Source of the DNA: Flavobacterium sp. 9AF | GTDB lineage: Bacteria > Bacteroidota > Bacteroidia > Flavobacteriales > Flavobacteriaceae | DNA: 64,000 nucleotides | Assembly (NCBI RefSeq): GCF_902506265.1 | Contig: NZ_LR733556.1 | Span: 2,212,515-2,276,514 of the forward strand | Direction: 5' to 3' | Shown here: one piece after another, positions 44,572 to 53,724 of the stretch | How positions within the stretch are numbered: position 1 is the first letter of the stretch | Layout: each line of letters starts with the position of its first letter | Program-made: the position numbers and the translations under genes | The notes under the pieces: generated by a model | Seen by the model: only the letters and a program-made list of their open reading frames with translations | The model's database searches: none | What the model was told of the DNA's origin: nothing

Positions 44572-45258
44572 ATGTACAAGATTTTGTTTTTTTTCTTCCC
44601 TATTGTAATTCTTTCTCAAAATAATTTTGAAAAAGGACAAATATTGTTTAACCAGAAAAAATATAGTGAAGCAAATACATATTTTGAAAATCATTTAAAA
44701 ACGAATCCAGAAGATTATAAAGCTATAGAATATTTAGGGGATATTGCGGGTTATTATAAAAAATGGGATGAAGCTATTGAGAAGTATAAACTCCTAAAAG
44801 AGAAGTTTTCAACCAATGCTAATTATCATTATAAATATGGAGGAGCTATGGGTATGAAAGCCAAAGAGAGTAGTAAGTTTAAAGCATTAGGAATGATTGA
44901 TGAAATTGAGGAATCTTTTAAAACGGCCGCAAAATTAGATCCAAAACATACCGATACACGCTGGGCATTACTTATACTTTATTTAGAATTACCTGGTATA
45001 TTAGGCGGAAGTGAAAAGAAATCTCAAAAATATGCAGATGAATTAATGACTATTTCTACTATTGATGGAATAATGGCTAAAGGTCATATAGAAGAATATT
45101 TTAAAAGATATACAACTGCAGAAAAGTTTTATATAAAAGGCGTAAATTTAACACATTCTAAGACCGCTTATCAACGGTTAATCAATCTTTATCAGAAAAT
45201 GAAATTGCCACAAAAAGTTAAAGCTACACAATTAGAATCAGAAAAATATAATAAATAA
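44572..45258 (+). CDS. Exported TPR protein
   Basis: A 228-residue protein with a short signal peptide (YKILFFFFPIVILSQ) and several TPR motifs: NFEKGQILFNQKKYSEANTYFENHLKTNPEDYKAIEYLGDI, then KKWDEAIEKYKLLKEKF, and a later repeat around TAEKFYIKGVNLTHS. TPR arrays bind partner proteins; the partner is unknown. It lies on the same strand as the upstream exported proteins (58-bp gap) and 60 bp before mpl. Confidence 0.8.
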   Translation: MYKILFFFFPIVILSQNNFEKGQILFNQKKYSEANTYFENHLKTNPEDYKAIEYLGDIAGYYKKWDEAIEKYKLLKEKFSTNANYHYKYGGAMGMKAKESSKFKALGMIDEIEESFKTAAKLDPKHTDTRWALLILYLELPGILGGSEKKSQKYADELMTISTIDGIMAKGHIEEYFKRYTTAEKFYIKGVNLTHSKTAYQRLINLYQKMKLPQKVKATQLESEKYNK

Positions 45259-45286
45259 TTTAGATAGATGTTTGTAAGATTTATTC

Positions 45287-45314
45287 TTCTAACTTCTAAC
45301 TTCTAACTTCTAAA
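45287..45314. repeat. TTCTAAC heptamer array before mpl
   Basis: Three exact TTCTAAC units (45287-45307) and a fourth TTCTAAA (45308-45314) end four bases before the mpl ATG. The same heptamer occurs before queE (15562-15588). Confidence 0.85.
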
Positions 45315-45318
45315 TTTA

Positions 45319-46674
45319 ATGAACATACACTTTATAGCAATTGGCGGTGCAGCCATGCATAATTTAGCATTAGCTTTGCATGCTAAAGGTTATCAAATAA
45401 CAGGAAGCGATGATGCTATTTTTGAACCTTCCAAATCGAGATTAAGCCGAAAAGGATTACTACCAAATGAATTGGGGTGGTTTCCAGAAAAAATCAAATC
45501 CGATATTGATGCGGTTATTTTAGGAATGCACGCAAAAGCAGACAATCCTGAATTGGTAAAGGCAAAAGAATTAGGTTTGAAAATTTATTCTTACCCTGAG
45601 TTTTTATATGAGCAATCTAAAAATAAAACTCGTGTAGTGATTGGAGGTTCTCATGGAAAAACAACCATTACCTCAATGATTTTACACGTTATGCATTTTC
45701 ATGGTATAAAAGTGGATTATATGGTAGGGGCACAATTAGAAGGTTTTGACACCATGGTACACTTAACCGAGGAAAACGATTTTATAGTTTTAGAAGGAGA
45801 CGAATATTTGTCTTCACCGTTGGATTTAAGACCTAAATTTCATTTGTATCAACCAAATATAGCTTTGTTATCTGGTATTGCATGGGATCATATTAATGTA
45901 TTTCCAACATTTGAATACTATGTGGACCAATTTAAAATTTTTACTAGTCAGATTACCAATGGAGGAATTTTGGTGTATAATGAAGAAGATGAAACAGTAA
46001 GACAAGTTGCTGAAGAAGCACAAAATCCTATTCGTAAAATTCCATATCAAACGCCAAATTATTCAGTTGAAAATGGTATAACATTATTAGAAACTCCAGA
46101 AGGATTAATGCCTATAGAAGTTTTTGGAGCGCATAATTTAAGTAATTTAGCTGGAGCAAAATGGATTTGCCAATGTATGGGAGTAGATGAAGCCGATTTC
46201 TATGAAGCTATTGCTACCTTTAAAGGAGCGAGTAAACGATTAGAAAAAATTGCTGAAAGTAGTAATAAGGTAGCTTATAAAGATTTTGCGCATTCGCCTA
46301 GTAAAGTAGCTGCAACTACTAAAGCTGTTAAAAGCCAATATTCTGATAGAAAGCTAATTGCTTGTTTAGAATTACACACATACAGCAGTTTAAATGCTAC
46401 TTTCTTAAAAGAATATGAAGGAGCATTAGACAGTGCAGATGTGGCAGTTGTTTTTTATTCACCAGATGCAGTTAAAATTAAAAAATTGGAAGAAGTTACT
46501 TACGATCAAATTGCGAATTCATTTAATAGAAAAGATTTAATAATTTATACCAATCCTACTGAGTTTAAAGATTTTCTTTTTTCTCAAAACTTAACAAATA
46601 CTGCTTTACTATTAATGAGTTCTGGAAATTATGGTGGACTGAATTTTGATGAGGTGAAAGAATTGATTCATTAG
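45319..46674 (+). CDS. mpl: UDP-N-acetylmuramate:L-Ala-gamma-D-Glu-meso-DAP ligase Mpl
   Basis: A peptidoglycan-recycling ligase that joins recovered murein tripeptide to UDP-MurNAc. Mur-ligase features: NIHFIAIGGAAMHNLALAL at the N-terminus, the ATP loop GGSHGKTTITSM near residue 113, EGDEYLSSPLDLRPKFHLY with the metal-binding region, and AHNLSNLAGAKW in the linker to the C-terminal domain. FAHSPSKVAAT is the C-terminal domain motif. Length 451 is typical. It is cytoplasmic. Confidence 0.93.
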   Translation: MNIHFIAIGGAAMHNLALALHAKGYQITGSDDAIFEPSKSRLSRKGLLPNELGWFPEKIKSDIDAVILGMHAKADNPELVKAKELGLKIYSYPEFLYEQSKNKTRVVIGGSHGKTTITSMILHVMHFHGIKVDYMVGAQLEGFDTMVHLTEENDFIVLEGDEYLSSPLDLRPKFHLYQPNIALLSGIAWDHINVFPTFEYYVDQFKIFTSQITNGGILVYNEEDETVRQVAEEAQNPIRKIPYQTPNYSVENGITLLETPEGLMPIEVFGAHNLSNLAGAKWICQCMGVDEADFYEAIATFKGASKRLEKIAESSNKVAYKDFAHSPSKVAATTKAVKSQYSDRKLIACLELHTYSSLNATFLKEYEGALDSADVAVVFYSPDAVKIKKLEEVTYDQIANSFNRKDLIIYTNPTEFKDFLFSQNLTNTALLLMSSGNYGGLNFDEVKELIH

Positions 46675-46737
46675 TCTATTTGCCAATTTTAGATGTGTTG
46701 ATTCAAATTGGTAATTAACACATTTTTAATTAGTATA

Positions 46738-47385
46738 TTATTTTTCATATGTAAAATGTCCTACAATTGTATAGCTAAACAAACAATCTTGTAGCACTTG
46801 ACCACCACCTACATTATGAACTATCATAGGACGTTTCCCATCTGTCGATTTTAAATGGGTTACAATACCTATATGAGGTAATTTATCTCCTATCATCCAT
46901 GTTACTAGATCACCTGTTTTATAGTCTTTTGGGTTTTGGCTAATAGCCAATTTTTTACCTTTTCTTTCAAAAAAAACTTCTAAATTAGGTACGCGTCGAT
47001 GATCAATATTCTTATCGGTTGTTTTTAATCCCCAAATTTTAGGGTATTTAGAAAAGTTAACTTTCATGTCTTCATGAACTTCTTTTTGTAAATCGATATT
47101 TAATTTTCTGTAAGCACGAATTATAACATCAGTACAAACACCAGTTTTAGGTGAAACATCTCCGTTTGGATATTTTAAAGTGACATAAGAAGGAGTATAA
47201 ACTACCTCTGGATCAATGATAGAAATAGCGGCTTGAGATAGTTTTTCAGCAAAAGAAAGTGAAGTCTGTTGAAAATTTTCATTTAATGTTACAATTTTAG
47301 ACTTAGTGGTAAGCAAAGGTTGAGATTGTTGTTTTTTTTGACAAGAAAAGCAACAAAAAAGTAGGAATAAAAATAGGTTTTTCAT
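46738..47385 (-). CDS. DUF1287 lipoprotein
   Basis: A 215-residue protein with a lipoprotein signal (KNLFLFLLFCCFSCQKK). The mature part fits DUF1287, related to NlpC/P60-like papain folds: YTPSYVTLKYPNGDVSPKTGVCTDVIIRAYRKLNIDLQ with a candidate nucleophile cysteine, DHRRVPNL, and DKLPHIGIVTH and MIVHNVGGG near the C-terminus giving histidines. A peptidoglycan or amide substrate is likely but unproven. Start 47385 (ATG) is preferred to a TTG two codons earlier. Confidence 0.85.
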   Translation of the reverse strand: MKNLFLFLLFCCFSCQKKQQSQPLLTTKSKIVTLNENFQQTSLSFAEKLSQAAISIIDPEVVYTPSYVTLKYPNGDVSPKTGVCTDVIIRAYRKLNIDLQKEVHEDMKVNFSKYPKIWGLKTTDKNIDHRRVPNLEVFFERKGKKLAISQNPKDYKTGDLVTWMIGDKLPHIGIVTHLKSTDGKRPMIVHNVGGGQVLQDCLFSYTIVGHFTYEK

Positions 47386-47432
47386 ATACAATTATTTTTA
47401 TACAAACGAAATTTTCTATTTAAAAGTATAAA

Positions 47433-47459
47433 AAAAGACCAATCATCGATTGGTCTTTT
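47433..47459 (-). terminator. Terminator after the Asp-box repeat gene
   Basis: AAAAGACCAATC (47433-47444) and GATTGGTCTTTT (47448-47459) form a 12-bp stem; the minus strand continues into a T-run. Confidence 0.88.
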
Positions 47460-47474
47460 CAATTACTAATTAGA

Positions 47475-50400
47475 TTATCCTTCTATAAATTCACTAAAAG
47501 TCTTTAATTTATAATTTGGATTTAAACTTTTGTTTTTTTCTAAAATTTTCGGAAAAACATTCTTTTCTAATTTTTTAAATTCTATTTCCGCTTTATTAAA
47601 TAAATCGAGTACCGATTCAATGTTGGCTTTTTGAGAAGGTGAAGGAGCATCATATTGGGATGCAATAGATGCATATATAGTACCTAATTTTTCTCTTAAC
47701 TGTTTTTCAGCAGAACCCACATAGTTGTCTCCTGTAGTAATTACTAAAGTGTTTTTTAGGCTATTTAATTGAGAATCATATTTTGTAGCCACTTTTTTAT
47801 ATCCTTTATCTTTTTCAGCTAGCGAACTATTGAGTTGTAGTATTTCATCAATTTGGTAGACCATATATGCTAAATCTTGAACTTTATCGAAAAGCAATTG
47901 AGTCGTTTTTCTTTGCTCTTGTCTTGAAGCCAAAGAAATTGGACTTTTTGGGTCGTTTTGTACTTCAAATTCATGAACGTATTTTTCTTTGCCTTTTGTT
48001 AAAACAGCTTTATAGGTGCCTTCTGGTACTAATGGAGTGGTAAAACCGCTATAGTCTAATGTTTTTCCTGCTGCTACTTTAGGTCCTTTTTCATTAAAAT
48101 TCCAAGTTACAATATTGATTCCTTTTTGGTTACTCACTGGAAGTGATACTATTTTATTTCCTTCTTTATCTTGAATTTCCATTTCTAATTTCCCAAATGT
48201 ATTTCTCTTTTTAAGGTAATATACAATTTGTGCAGCTGTGCTAGGGTTGGGGCCAACAAATTCTAGTTCTGTAGCAGTACCCCCAAAAGAAGATTTTTCT
48301 ATTTTTACAAATGGTCTGCTTTTAAAGAAATGAACATCAGTTGTAATGACTTCATTCGTAATTTGCCTTAAAATATCAATGTTATCTAAAATAATGATAC
48401 CTCTTCCATGTGTTGCCATCACTAAGTCATTTGTTTTTTTATGTAAATCCAAATGCATTACTGAAACTGAAGGTATATTGTTTTCAAATTTTGACCAATT
48501 TTTACCACCATCAATTGTTATATATAAGCCTTTTTCGGTTCCTAAAAACAATAGGTTTTCATTGATGTAATCTTCTTGAATACAACGAGCAAATCCGTCA
48601 ATTTCATTGGTAACAATAGATGTCCAAGTGGTGCCAAAGTCGGTTGTTTTGTAAACATATGTTGCACCATCATTATTGGTATGACCATCAAAAACAGCAT
48701 ATGCACTGCCTTCTTTGAAATTACTTGTTTCTATATGATAGCACCATGTGTTTTTTGGTAAACCAATAAAATTAGAAGTTACATTTTTCCAAGTTTTACC
48801 GCCATCTTGCGTTACTTGAACATTGCCATCGTCTGCACCTACCCAAATAATATTTTTATTCAACGGTGATTCAGCAATTGTAAATAAAGTGCAATGATTT
48901 TCGGCTCCTGAATTGTCTTTAGATAAACCTCCTGAATTTTCTTGGTTGAGCTTACTTTTATCATTTGTAGTTAAGTCTGGTGAAATGATTTTCCAACTCG
49001 CTCCCATATCATCAGAAACATGTAAAAACTGACTTCCTGCATAAATACGGTCTTCATTATGTAAACTCGTTAGGATAGGGGCGTTCCAATTGAATCGTAA
49101 TTTTTCAACTCCTTTTTCTTGTAAAGGCTGAATGGTTTTTAATTCTTTAGTTTGGGTATTGTAACGCCAAATGTTTTCAGCCCCTTGCATCTCACTGTAA
49201 ATGATGTCTTTAGTAGGATGTTTTAATACACGGAAACCATCACCAAATCCTACTCTTTCCCAGTCTTTTGCTTCAATACCACCCTCACTTTGACTTGGGC
49301 CATACCAAGAACCATTGTCTTGAAGACCACCATAAATGTTATAAGGTTCTTTGTTGTCTAAAGTAATATGATAATATTGTGAAATGGGTAAATTACTAAC
49401 AATTTCTAAAGTACTACCGTTATTCCAACTTCTATATAGACCTCCATCTGTACCAACATAAATTCTGCTAGGATCATAAGGGTCAATTACAATGTCATGA
49501 ATATCAGAATGCATGCTTCCTAAATCTTTGAAAGTCTTTCCTCCATCTCTAGATATGGAACCACTTAATCCTGCTTTGTATACAATATCTGGATTTTTTG
49601 GGTCAACAGTAATTCTTGAAAAATAAAAAGGGCGCACAACTAATCCAAAGTCATTATTTAAGTGTTTCCAAGTTTGACCAGCATCCTCTGATTTATATAA
49701 TCCTTTTTCCGTATCTTTTTCACATTCGATAACTGCATACAAGATAGAAGTACTAGAAGGAGCTACAGCAATTGCAATTCTTCCTAATTGACCTGATGGG
49801 AAGCCGTTATGGATTTTATTCCAAGTTTTACCTCCATCTATAGTTTTGAATAATGCAGAAGCCATTCCGCCTGAATTAAAAGACCAAGCTGTTCTTCTAA
49901 ACTCCCAAAAACTAGCATACATGATATCGGGATTTGCTGGGTCAAGTACTAAATCTGAGCAACCAGTTTTTGCGTTGATATAAAATTGTTTGTTCCAAGT
50001 TTTACCACCATCTGTAGAATTGTAAATACCTCTTTCTTCACTATCACCCCATAGCGCACCCAGTACGCCAACCCAAATGTTGTTTGAATTTCTTGGGTCA
50101 ACAATTATAGATGATATGCGTTCCGATTTAGGTAATCCCATATTAGTCCAATTCAAACCACCATCGGTAGATTTGTAAATACCATCCCCAACAGAAACAC
50201 TATTTCTAGTCCATGTTTCTCCTGTTCCAACCCATAAAACGTTGTCTGGATTATTTGGGTCAAATGTGACAGCACCAATAGATTGAATGTGTTTGTCAAA
50301 AAGAGAAACAAAAGAAGCGCCTCCATCTGAACTTTTCCAAACGCCACCTCCAGCTGCACCTAGTAATAAAACCTGATTGTTTTTTGGATGGAGCGCAAGA

Positions 50401-50549
50401 TCAGATACTCTTCCGCTCATGATTGCCGGTCCAATTTGTCGTGCTTTTAAATCTCCAAATAACTCTTTTCCTTTAAGTGAAATTTCTTGCGCTTGAATTG
50501 AAAAGCAAGAAAGAGTAATGGCTGTTAAAATAAAATAATATTTTTTCAT
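47475..50549 (-). CDS. Exported Asp-box (BNR/VPS10-like) beta-propeller protein
   Basis: A 1024-residue exported protein (signal peptide KKYYFILTAITLSCFSIQAQ). About ten Asp-box motifs of the form S-x-D-x-G-x-T-W are visible (KSSDGGASF, KSTDGGLNW, NSTDGGKTW, KTIDGGKTW, KSEDAGQTW, SRDGGKTF, VSDDMGASW, TQDGGKTW, KTTDFGTTW, TIDGGKNW). They imply two beta-propellers like sortilin/VPS10 or sialidase-like proteins. The last 280 residues hold a beta domain (GTYKAVLTKGKEKYVHEFEVQNDP) and a helical tail. Catalytic residues are not evident. It follows a LolA-like protein gene by 2 bp. Confidence 0.85.
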   Translation of the reverse strand: MKKYYFILTAITLSCFSIQAQEISLKGKELFGDLKARQIGPAIMSGRVSDLALHPKNNQVLLLGAAGGGVWKSSDGGASFVSLFDKHIQSIGAVTFDPNNPDNVLWVGTGETWTRNSVSVGDGIYKSTDGGLNWTNMGLPKSERISSIIVDPRNSNNIWVGVLGALWGDSEERGIYNSTDGGKTWNKQFYINAKTGCSDLVLDPANPDIMYASFWEFRRTAWSFNSGGMASALFKTIDGGKTWNKIHNGFPSGQLGRIAIAVAPSSTSILYAVIECEKDTEKGLYKSEDAGQTWKHLNNDFGLVVRPFYFSRITVDPKNPDIVYKAGLSGSISRDGGKTFKDLGSMHSDIHDIVIDPYDPSRIYVGTDGGLYRSWNNGSTLEIVSNLPISQYYHITLDNKEPYNIYGGLQDNGSWYGPSQSEGGIEAKDWERVGFGDGFRVLKHPTKDIIYSEMQGAENIWRYNTQTKELKTIQPLQEKGVEKLRFNWNAPILTSLHNEDRIYAGSQFLHVSDDMGASWKIISPDLTTNDKSKLNQENSGGLSKDNSGAENHCTLFTIAESPLNKNIIWVGADDGNVQVTQDGGKTWKNVTSNFIGLPKNTWCYHIETSNFKEGSAYAVFDGHTNNDGATYVYKTTDFGTTWTSIVTNEIDGFARCIQEDYINENLLFLGTEKGLYITIDGGKNWSKFENNIPSVSVMHLDLHKKTNDLVMATHGRGIIILDNIDILRQITNEVITTDVHFFKSRPFVKIEKSSFGGTATELEFVGPNPSTAAQIVYYLKKRNTFGKLEMEIQDKEGNKIVSLPVSNQKGINIVTWNFNEKGPKVAAGKTLDYSGFTTPLVPEGTYKAVLTKGKEKYVHEFEVQNDPKSPISLASRQEQRKTTQLLFDKVQDLAYMVYQIDEILQLNSSLAEKDKGYKKVATKYDSQLNSLKNTLVITTGDNYVGSAEKQLREKLGTIYASIASQYDAPSPSQKANIESVLDLFNKAEIEFKKLEKNVFPKILEKNKSLNPNYKLKTFSEFIEG

Positions 50550-50551
50550 GC

Positions 50552-51289
50552 TTATTCAGTTGGCATTTCAAAAACTTTAGTATCCACTGTTGGGTTAATT
50601 TCTATTTTTTTAACTACCATAGCTTGTCCACCTTGGTTAATACTAAATGGGAAGTACATCCCATCAACTTCTTGATAATCTCCCATGGTACTTTTCGACA
50701 TTTGCCCTTTCATTGGTCCTTGTTGAATTTCAGTTTCTGTCAGGATAGGAACGTAGTTTTCAGTTTCAAAATAGTAGAAGGTAACATTATCAACCATTTT
50801 ACCGTCTACTTTTACTGGTTTTTTTGTCAATTTTATTTTGAAGCATTCTGTTCCTTCTTTGGTTTCCTTTCCTAGCATTTCAACAGTATATCCTTTTGCT
50901 TTATAATTTAAAAATGGATCTGGAAAATCAGCGATTTGTGACAACATATTTTCTGAAGTTTCTGAATCCATTTCTTCTGCTTTCATAGTCATGAAGTTTG
51001 TTGACCAGCCTTTTTTGCCATCAAATGCTAACTGTGTGATGTCTTTACCTTGAAAATTAATTTTCACATACATTTTTCCGGCTTTATTGTTGAATACTTC
51101 AACTGGTATTTCTATACCATTATAATTGGTAACCATATTCATTTTAAATCCATCAATTTTTCCAAATTTATCTTTTCCACCAATGTTCTTAAAATAGTTA
51201 TCAATTACTTCATCTGCTGTTTGTGCATTTGATAATAGGGTAGACACAAATAAGAAGCTTACAAATAGTACTTTTTGAATAGTTTTCAT
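50552..51289 (-). CDS. LolA-like exported protein
   Basis: A 245-residue exported protein with a signal peptide (KTIQKVLFVSFLFVSTLLSNAQ). The mature part is beta-rich and resembles the outer-membrane lipoprotein-sorting (LolA/LolB) fold: TADEVIDNYFKNIGGKDKFGKIDGFKM at the start, QLAFDGKKGWSTNFMTMKAEEM and YYFETENYVPILTETEIQ. It should bind a hydrophobic ligand in the periplasm. It is the first gene of a two-gene operon with the Asp-box protein (2-bp gap), suggesting the pair works together. Confidence 0.78.
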   Translation of the reverse strand: MKTIQKVLFVSFLFVSTLLSNAQTADEVIDNYFKNIGGKDKFGKIDGFKMNMVTNYNGIEIPVEVFNNKAGKMYVKINFQGKDITQLAFDGKKGWSTNFMTMKAEEMDSETSENMLSQIADFPDPFLNYKAKGYTVEMLGKETKEGTECFKIKLTKKPVKVDGKMVDNVTFYYFETENYVPILTETEIQQGPMKGQMSKSTMGDYQEVDGMYFPFSINQGGQAMVVKKIEINPTVDTKVFEMPTE

Positions 51290-51412
51290 ATTTTATTGTT
51301 TTTATATTATTAATTAGTTTGTATTCGTACTTTCTTGTTACATTTTTTATTGTTTTTTTTGACTTTATAAAAAAAATAAATTTAATTTGTTGTTATAAAC
51401 GCCAAATAAAAT

Positions 51413-52096
51413 ATGTACACACCAATTAATCAATGGGCTGAAGACGATCGCCCAAGGGAGAAATTTTTGCTTAAAGGTAGAAGTGCCTTATCTGATTCGG
51501 AGCTCCTAGCTATCTTAATAGGTTCGGGCTCCAAAAATGAAAGTGCTGTTCAATTATGTCAGCGCATTCTCAACTCAACACAAAATAATCTTACTCTTTT
51601 AGGAAAACTTTCCATTTCTCAATTAACTCAGTTTAAAGGAATAGGGGAAGCAAAAGCTATTGCTATTGCAGCTGCTTTAGAATTAGGTAGAAGGAGAAGA
51701 GTGGAAGAAACAGTTTTAGTGTCAAAAATAACCTCTAGTAAAGCTGTGTTTGAATTGATGCAACCCATAATTGGTGAGCTAGCACATGAAGAATTTTGGG
51801 TTATCTATTTAAATAATGCAAACAAAATAATACAGAAAGCACAGATTAGTAAAGGAGGTTTGACAGGAACTGTGGTAGATTTTAGGATTGTTTTTAAATT
51901 AGCATTTGAATATAATGCCACTGCAATAATATTATCTCATAACCATCCTTCAGGTAAGTTACAAGCAAGTCAAGCAGATATACAGTTGACAAAAAATATG
52001 CAGCAAGCAGGAAAAAGTCTGGATATTCAAATTTTAGATCATATCATTGTTACTGAAAAAAGTTATTTTAGTTTTGCAGATGAAGGAATTTTGTAA
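51413..52096 (+). CDS. radC: RadC-family JAB-domain protein
   Basis: A 227-residue protein: an N-terminal helix-hairpin-helix-like part (QLTQFKGIGEAKAIAIAAALELGRR) and the C-terminal RadC/JAMM domain with the metal motif HNHPSGKLQASQAD near residues 179-192. WVIYLNNANKI and VDFRIVFKLAFEYNATAIILSHNHPSG are standard. The historical role in DNA repair is disputed; a JAB metalloprotease-like fold is certain. Stands alone. Confidence 0.93.
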   Translation: MYTPINQWAEDDRPREKFLLKGRSALSDSELLAILIGSGSKNESAVQLCQRILNSTQNNLTLLGKLSISQLTQFKGIGEAKAIAIAAALELGRRRRVEETVLVSKITSSKAVFELMQPIIGELAHEEFWVIYLNNANKIIQKAQISKGGLTGTVVDFRIVFKLAFEYNATAIILSHNHPSGKLQASQADIQLTKNMQQAGKSLDIQILDHIIVTEKSYFSFADEGIL

Positions 52097-52160
52097 TGAT
52101 TTTTTGTACGTACAATTTTTTAGAGTTATTGTATTAATTTAAAATTTATTGAAGAACATT

Positions 52161-53159
52161 ATGAAGTTCCGTAGTTTATTATTTTTTCTTTTCGTTTTTA
52201 AAAGCTTTGCTCAAGCTGATGCATTAAAAGCAATTGGTTTTGAAAAAATGGAGTTAAGATTAAAGTCTGATACAATTGTTTTTATAAAATCAATAAATAA
52301 AGAAAACAAACCGAAACCTGTCATTTTGTTTTTACAAGGTTCTTTGCCTTTGCCAATTGTTTTTAAAGATGAAGAAGGTATTTTTGTTTCTTTGCCTTTC
52401 AAAACAACTGATTATTTATCCAAGTATAATTTAATATTCATTTCTCGAAAAGGTATTCCATTTATTGGTGACTTTCAAGAACATTCAAGAGGTTATAAAG
52501 ATAATAATGGGCATATCCCTATAGAATATATAAAAAATAATAATTTAACCTATAGGAGTAATCAGGCAAATGAAGTTATTAATTTTTTATACAAACAAAA
52601 ATGGGTTGATAAAAAATCAATCTACCTTGTTGGGCATTCAGAAGGTTATCGTGTAGCGGCAAATGTAGCTAATAAAAATAAAAAAATAGCTAAATTAGTG
52701 TGTTTGTCAGCGGATCCTTTTAATAGAACGGCTGAGGAAATTTTGAAAATGAGAATAGAAAGTTTTGAAATAAATAACGATTCATTAAGTCAACATACTA
52801 TTGAAAATCTTATAACTGATTATTTAAATATTAACAATATTGCTGAATATAAAAAAGATTTTGAATTGTACATTTGGGCTAGTTACGATGAGAAATTAGT
52901 TTATGAAATTTTTAAAGAAATTAAAATACCTATTCTTGTTGCATATGGAACTAATGATTTAGTAGCTGTTCATAATGATTTGCTTCCTTTTATATTTAAG
53001 GGGAAAAAGGATTTTTTTGTAAGAGCATACCCAGATTATGATCATAATTTTTTTAAAAATGAATATGATAAAGAGGGCGTTTTTTTAGAAAAAAGTTATA
53101 ATTGGGATCTTGTTTTCTCTGATGTAGTAAAATGGTTAGAAAAAATCGAAAGAAAATAA
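52161..53159 (+). CDS. Exported alpha/beta hydrolase
   Basis: A 332-residue protein with a signal peptide (KFRSLLFFLFVFKSFAQ). It shows the alpha/beta-hydrolase fold: ILFLQGSLPLP (oxyanion region), the nucleophile elbow VGHSEGYRVAANVA near residue 162, PILVAYGTNDLVAVHND (acid) and YPDYDHNFF (histidine). The substrate is unknown. ATG 52161 is preferred over a TTG at 52149. It sits just upstream of the RES-Xre toxin-antitoxin promoter. Confidence 0.8.
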   Translation: MKFRSLLFFLFVFKSFAQADALKAIGFEKMELRLKSDTIVFIKSINKENKPKPVILFLQGSLPLPIVFKDEEGIFVSLPFKTTDYLSKYNLIFISRKGIPFIGDFQEHSRGYKDNNGHIPIEYIKNNNLTYRSNQANEVINFLYKQKWVDKKSIYLVGHSEGYRVAANVANKNKKIAKLVCLSADPFNRTAEEILKMRIESFEINNDSLSQHTIENLITDYLNINNIAEYKKDFELYIWASYDEKLVYEIFKEIKIPILVAYGTNDLVAVHNDLLPFIFKGKKDFFVRAYPDYDHNFFKNEYDKEGVFLEKSYNWDLVFSDVVKWLEKIERK

Positions 53160-53171
53160 ATAACACTAAAA

Positions 53172-53212
53172 TTTGTTTTTTAAGACATTTGTCGTAATTT
53201 TACAGACAAATG
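53172..53212 (+). promoter_or_regulatory. Promoter and operator of the RES-Xre operon
   Basis: TTTG (53172-53175), 19 nt, then TAATTTTA (53195-53202) forms a near-consensus promoter. An inverted repeat CATTTGTC (53186-53193) and GACAAATG (53205-53212) brackets the -7 element exactly, so a bound antitoxin would block transcription. The antitoxin ATG is 9 nt later. Confidence 0.65.
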
Positions 53213-53220
53213 ACGTAAGT

Positions 53221-53724
53221 ATGACAAAGTTAGTTGCAAATTCAGATGTAAAAATAGATAAGGCAGTTAGGATGTATGTTTCAAAAGTGGAAAAAGAATC
53301 GGATTTAACAGTAGTAGATAAAAATATTACCTATAAAAAATTCTTGTCTAATCGCATGTTGATTGTGCATTCTATCAGAAGAGGGTTGCCTTATGAGATT
53401 TATGATTTAATTAAAGAGCGCACACCATTTAATGAAGAAGATTGGGCTAAATTTTTAGGTGTATCATTACGAACGTTACAACGCAATAAGACTAAAAAGG
53501 ATTTTGTGTTTGATCCTATTCCTACCGAAAAAATATTGGAATTAGCTGAAGTTACTGCTTTGGGAAAAGAAGTTTTTGATAGTAAAGAACAGTTTTATCT
53601 TTGGTTGAATACTCCAAACTTTGCCTTAGGTAATCTACAGCCTTTTGAGTTATTGAAAGATTCCTATGGAAAGGAGATGGTAATGAATGAATTGAATAAA
53701 ATTCAATATGGAATATTTATCTGA
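53221..53724 (+). CDS. Xre/ParS-type antitoxin (DUF2384)
   Basis: A 167-residue antitoxin of the Xre/MbcA/ParS toxin-binding family. The N-terminal part includes an Xre-like helix-turn-helix (NEEDWAKFLGVSLRTLQRNKT). The C-terminal DUF2384 part is EVTALGKEVFDSKEQFYLWLNTPNFALGNLQPFELLKDSYGKEMVMNEL, the toxin-binding region. ATG 53221 is chosen; a longer frame upstream would include the operator. Its stop overlaps the toxin start (TGATG), as in coupled toxin-antitoxin operons. Probably autorepressing via the palindrome upstream. Confidence 0.9.
   Translation: MTKLVANSDVKIDKAVRMYVSKVEKESDLTVVDKNITYKKFLSNRMLIVHSIRRGLPYEIYDLIKERTPFNEEDWAKFLGVSLRTLQRNKTKKDFVFDPIPTEKILELAEVTALGKEVFDSKEQFYLWLNTPNFALGNLQPFELLKDSYGKEMVMNELNKIQYGIFI

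Noticed and set aside
46683-46711. Short hairpin between mpl and the DUF1287 gene as terminator
   Set aside because: The stem is only CCAATTT/AAATTGG and there is no adjacent T-run.
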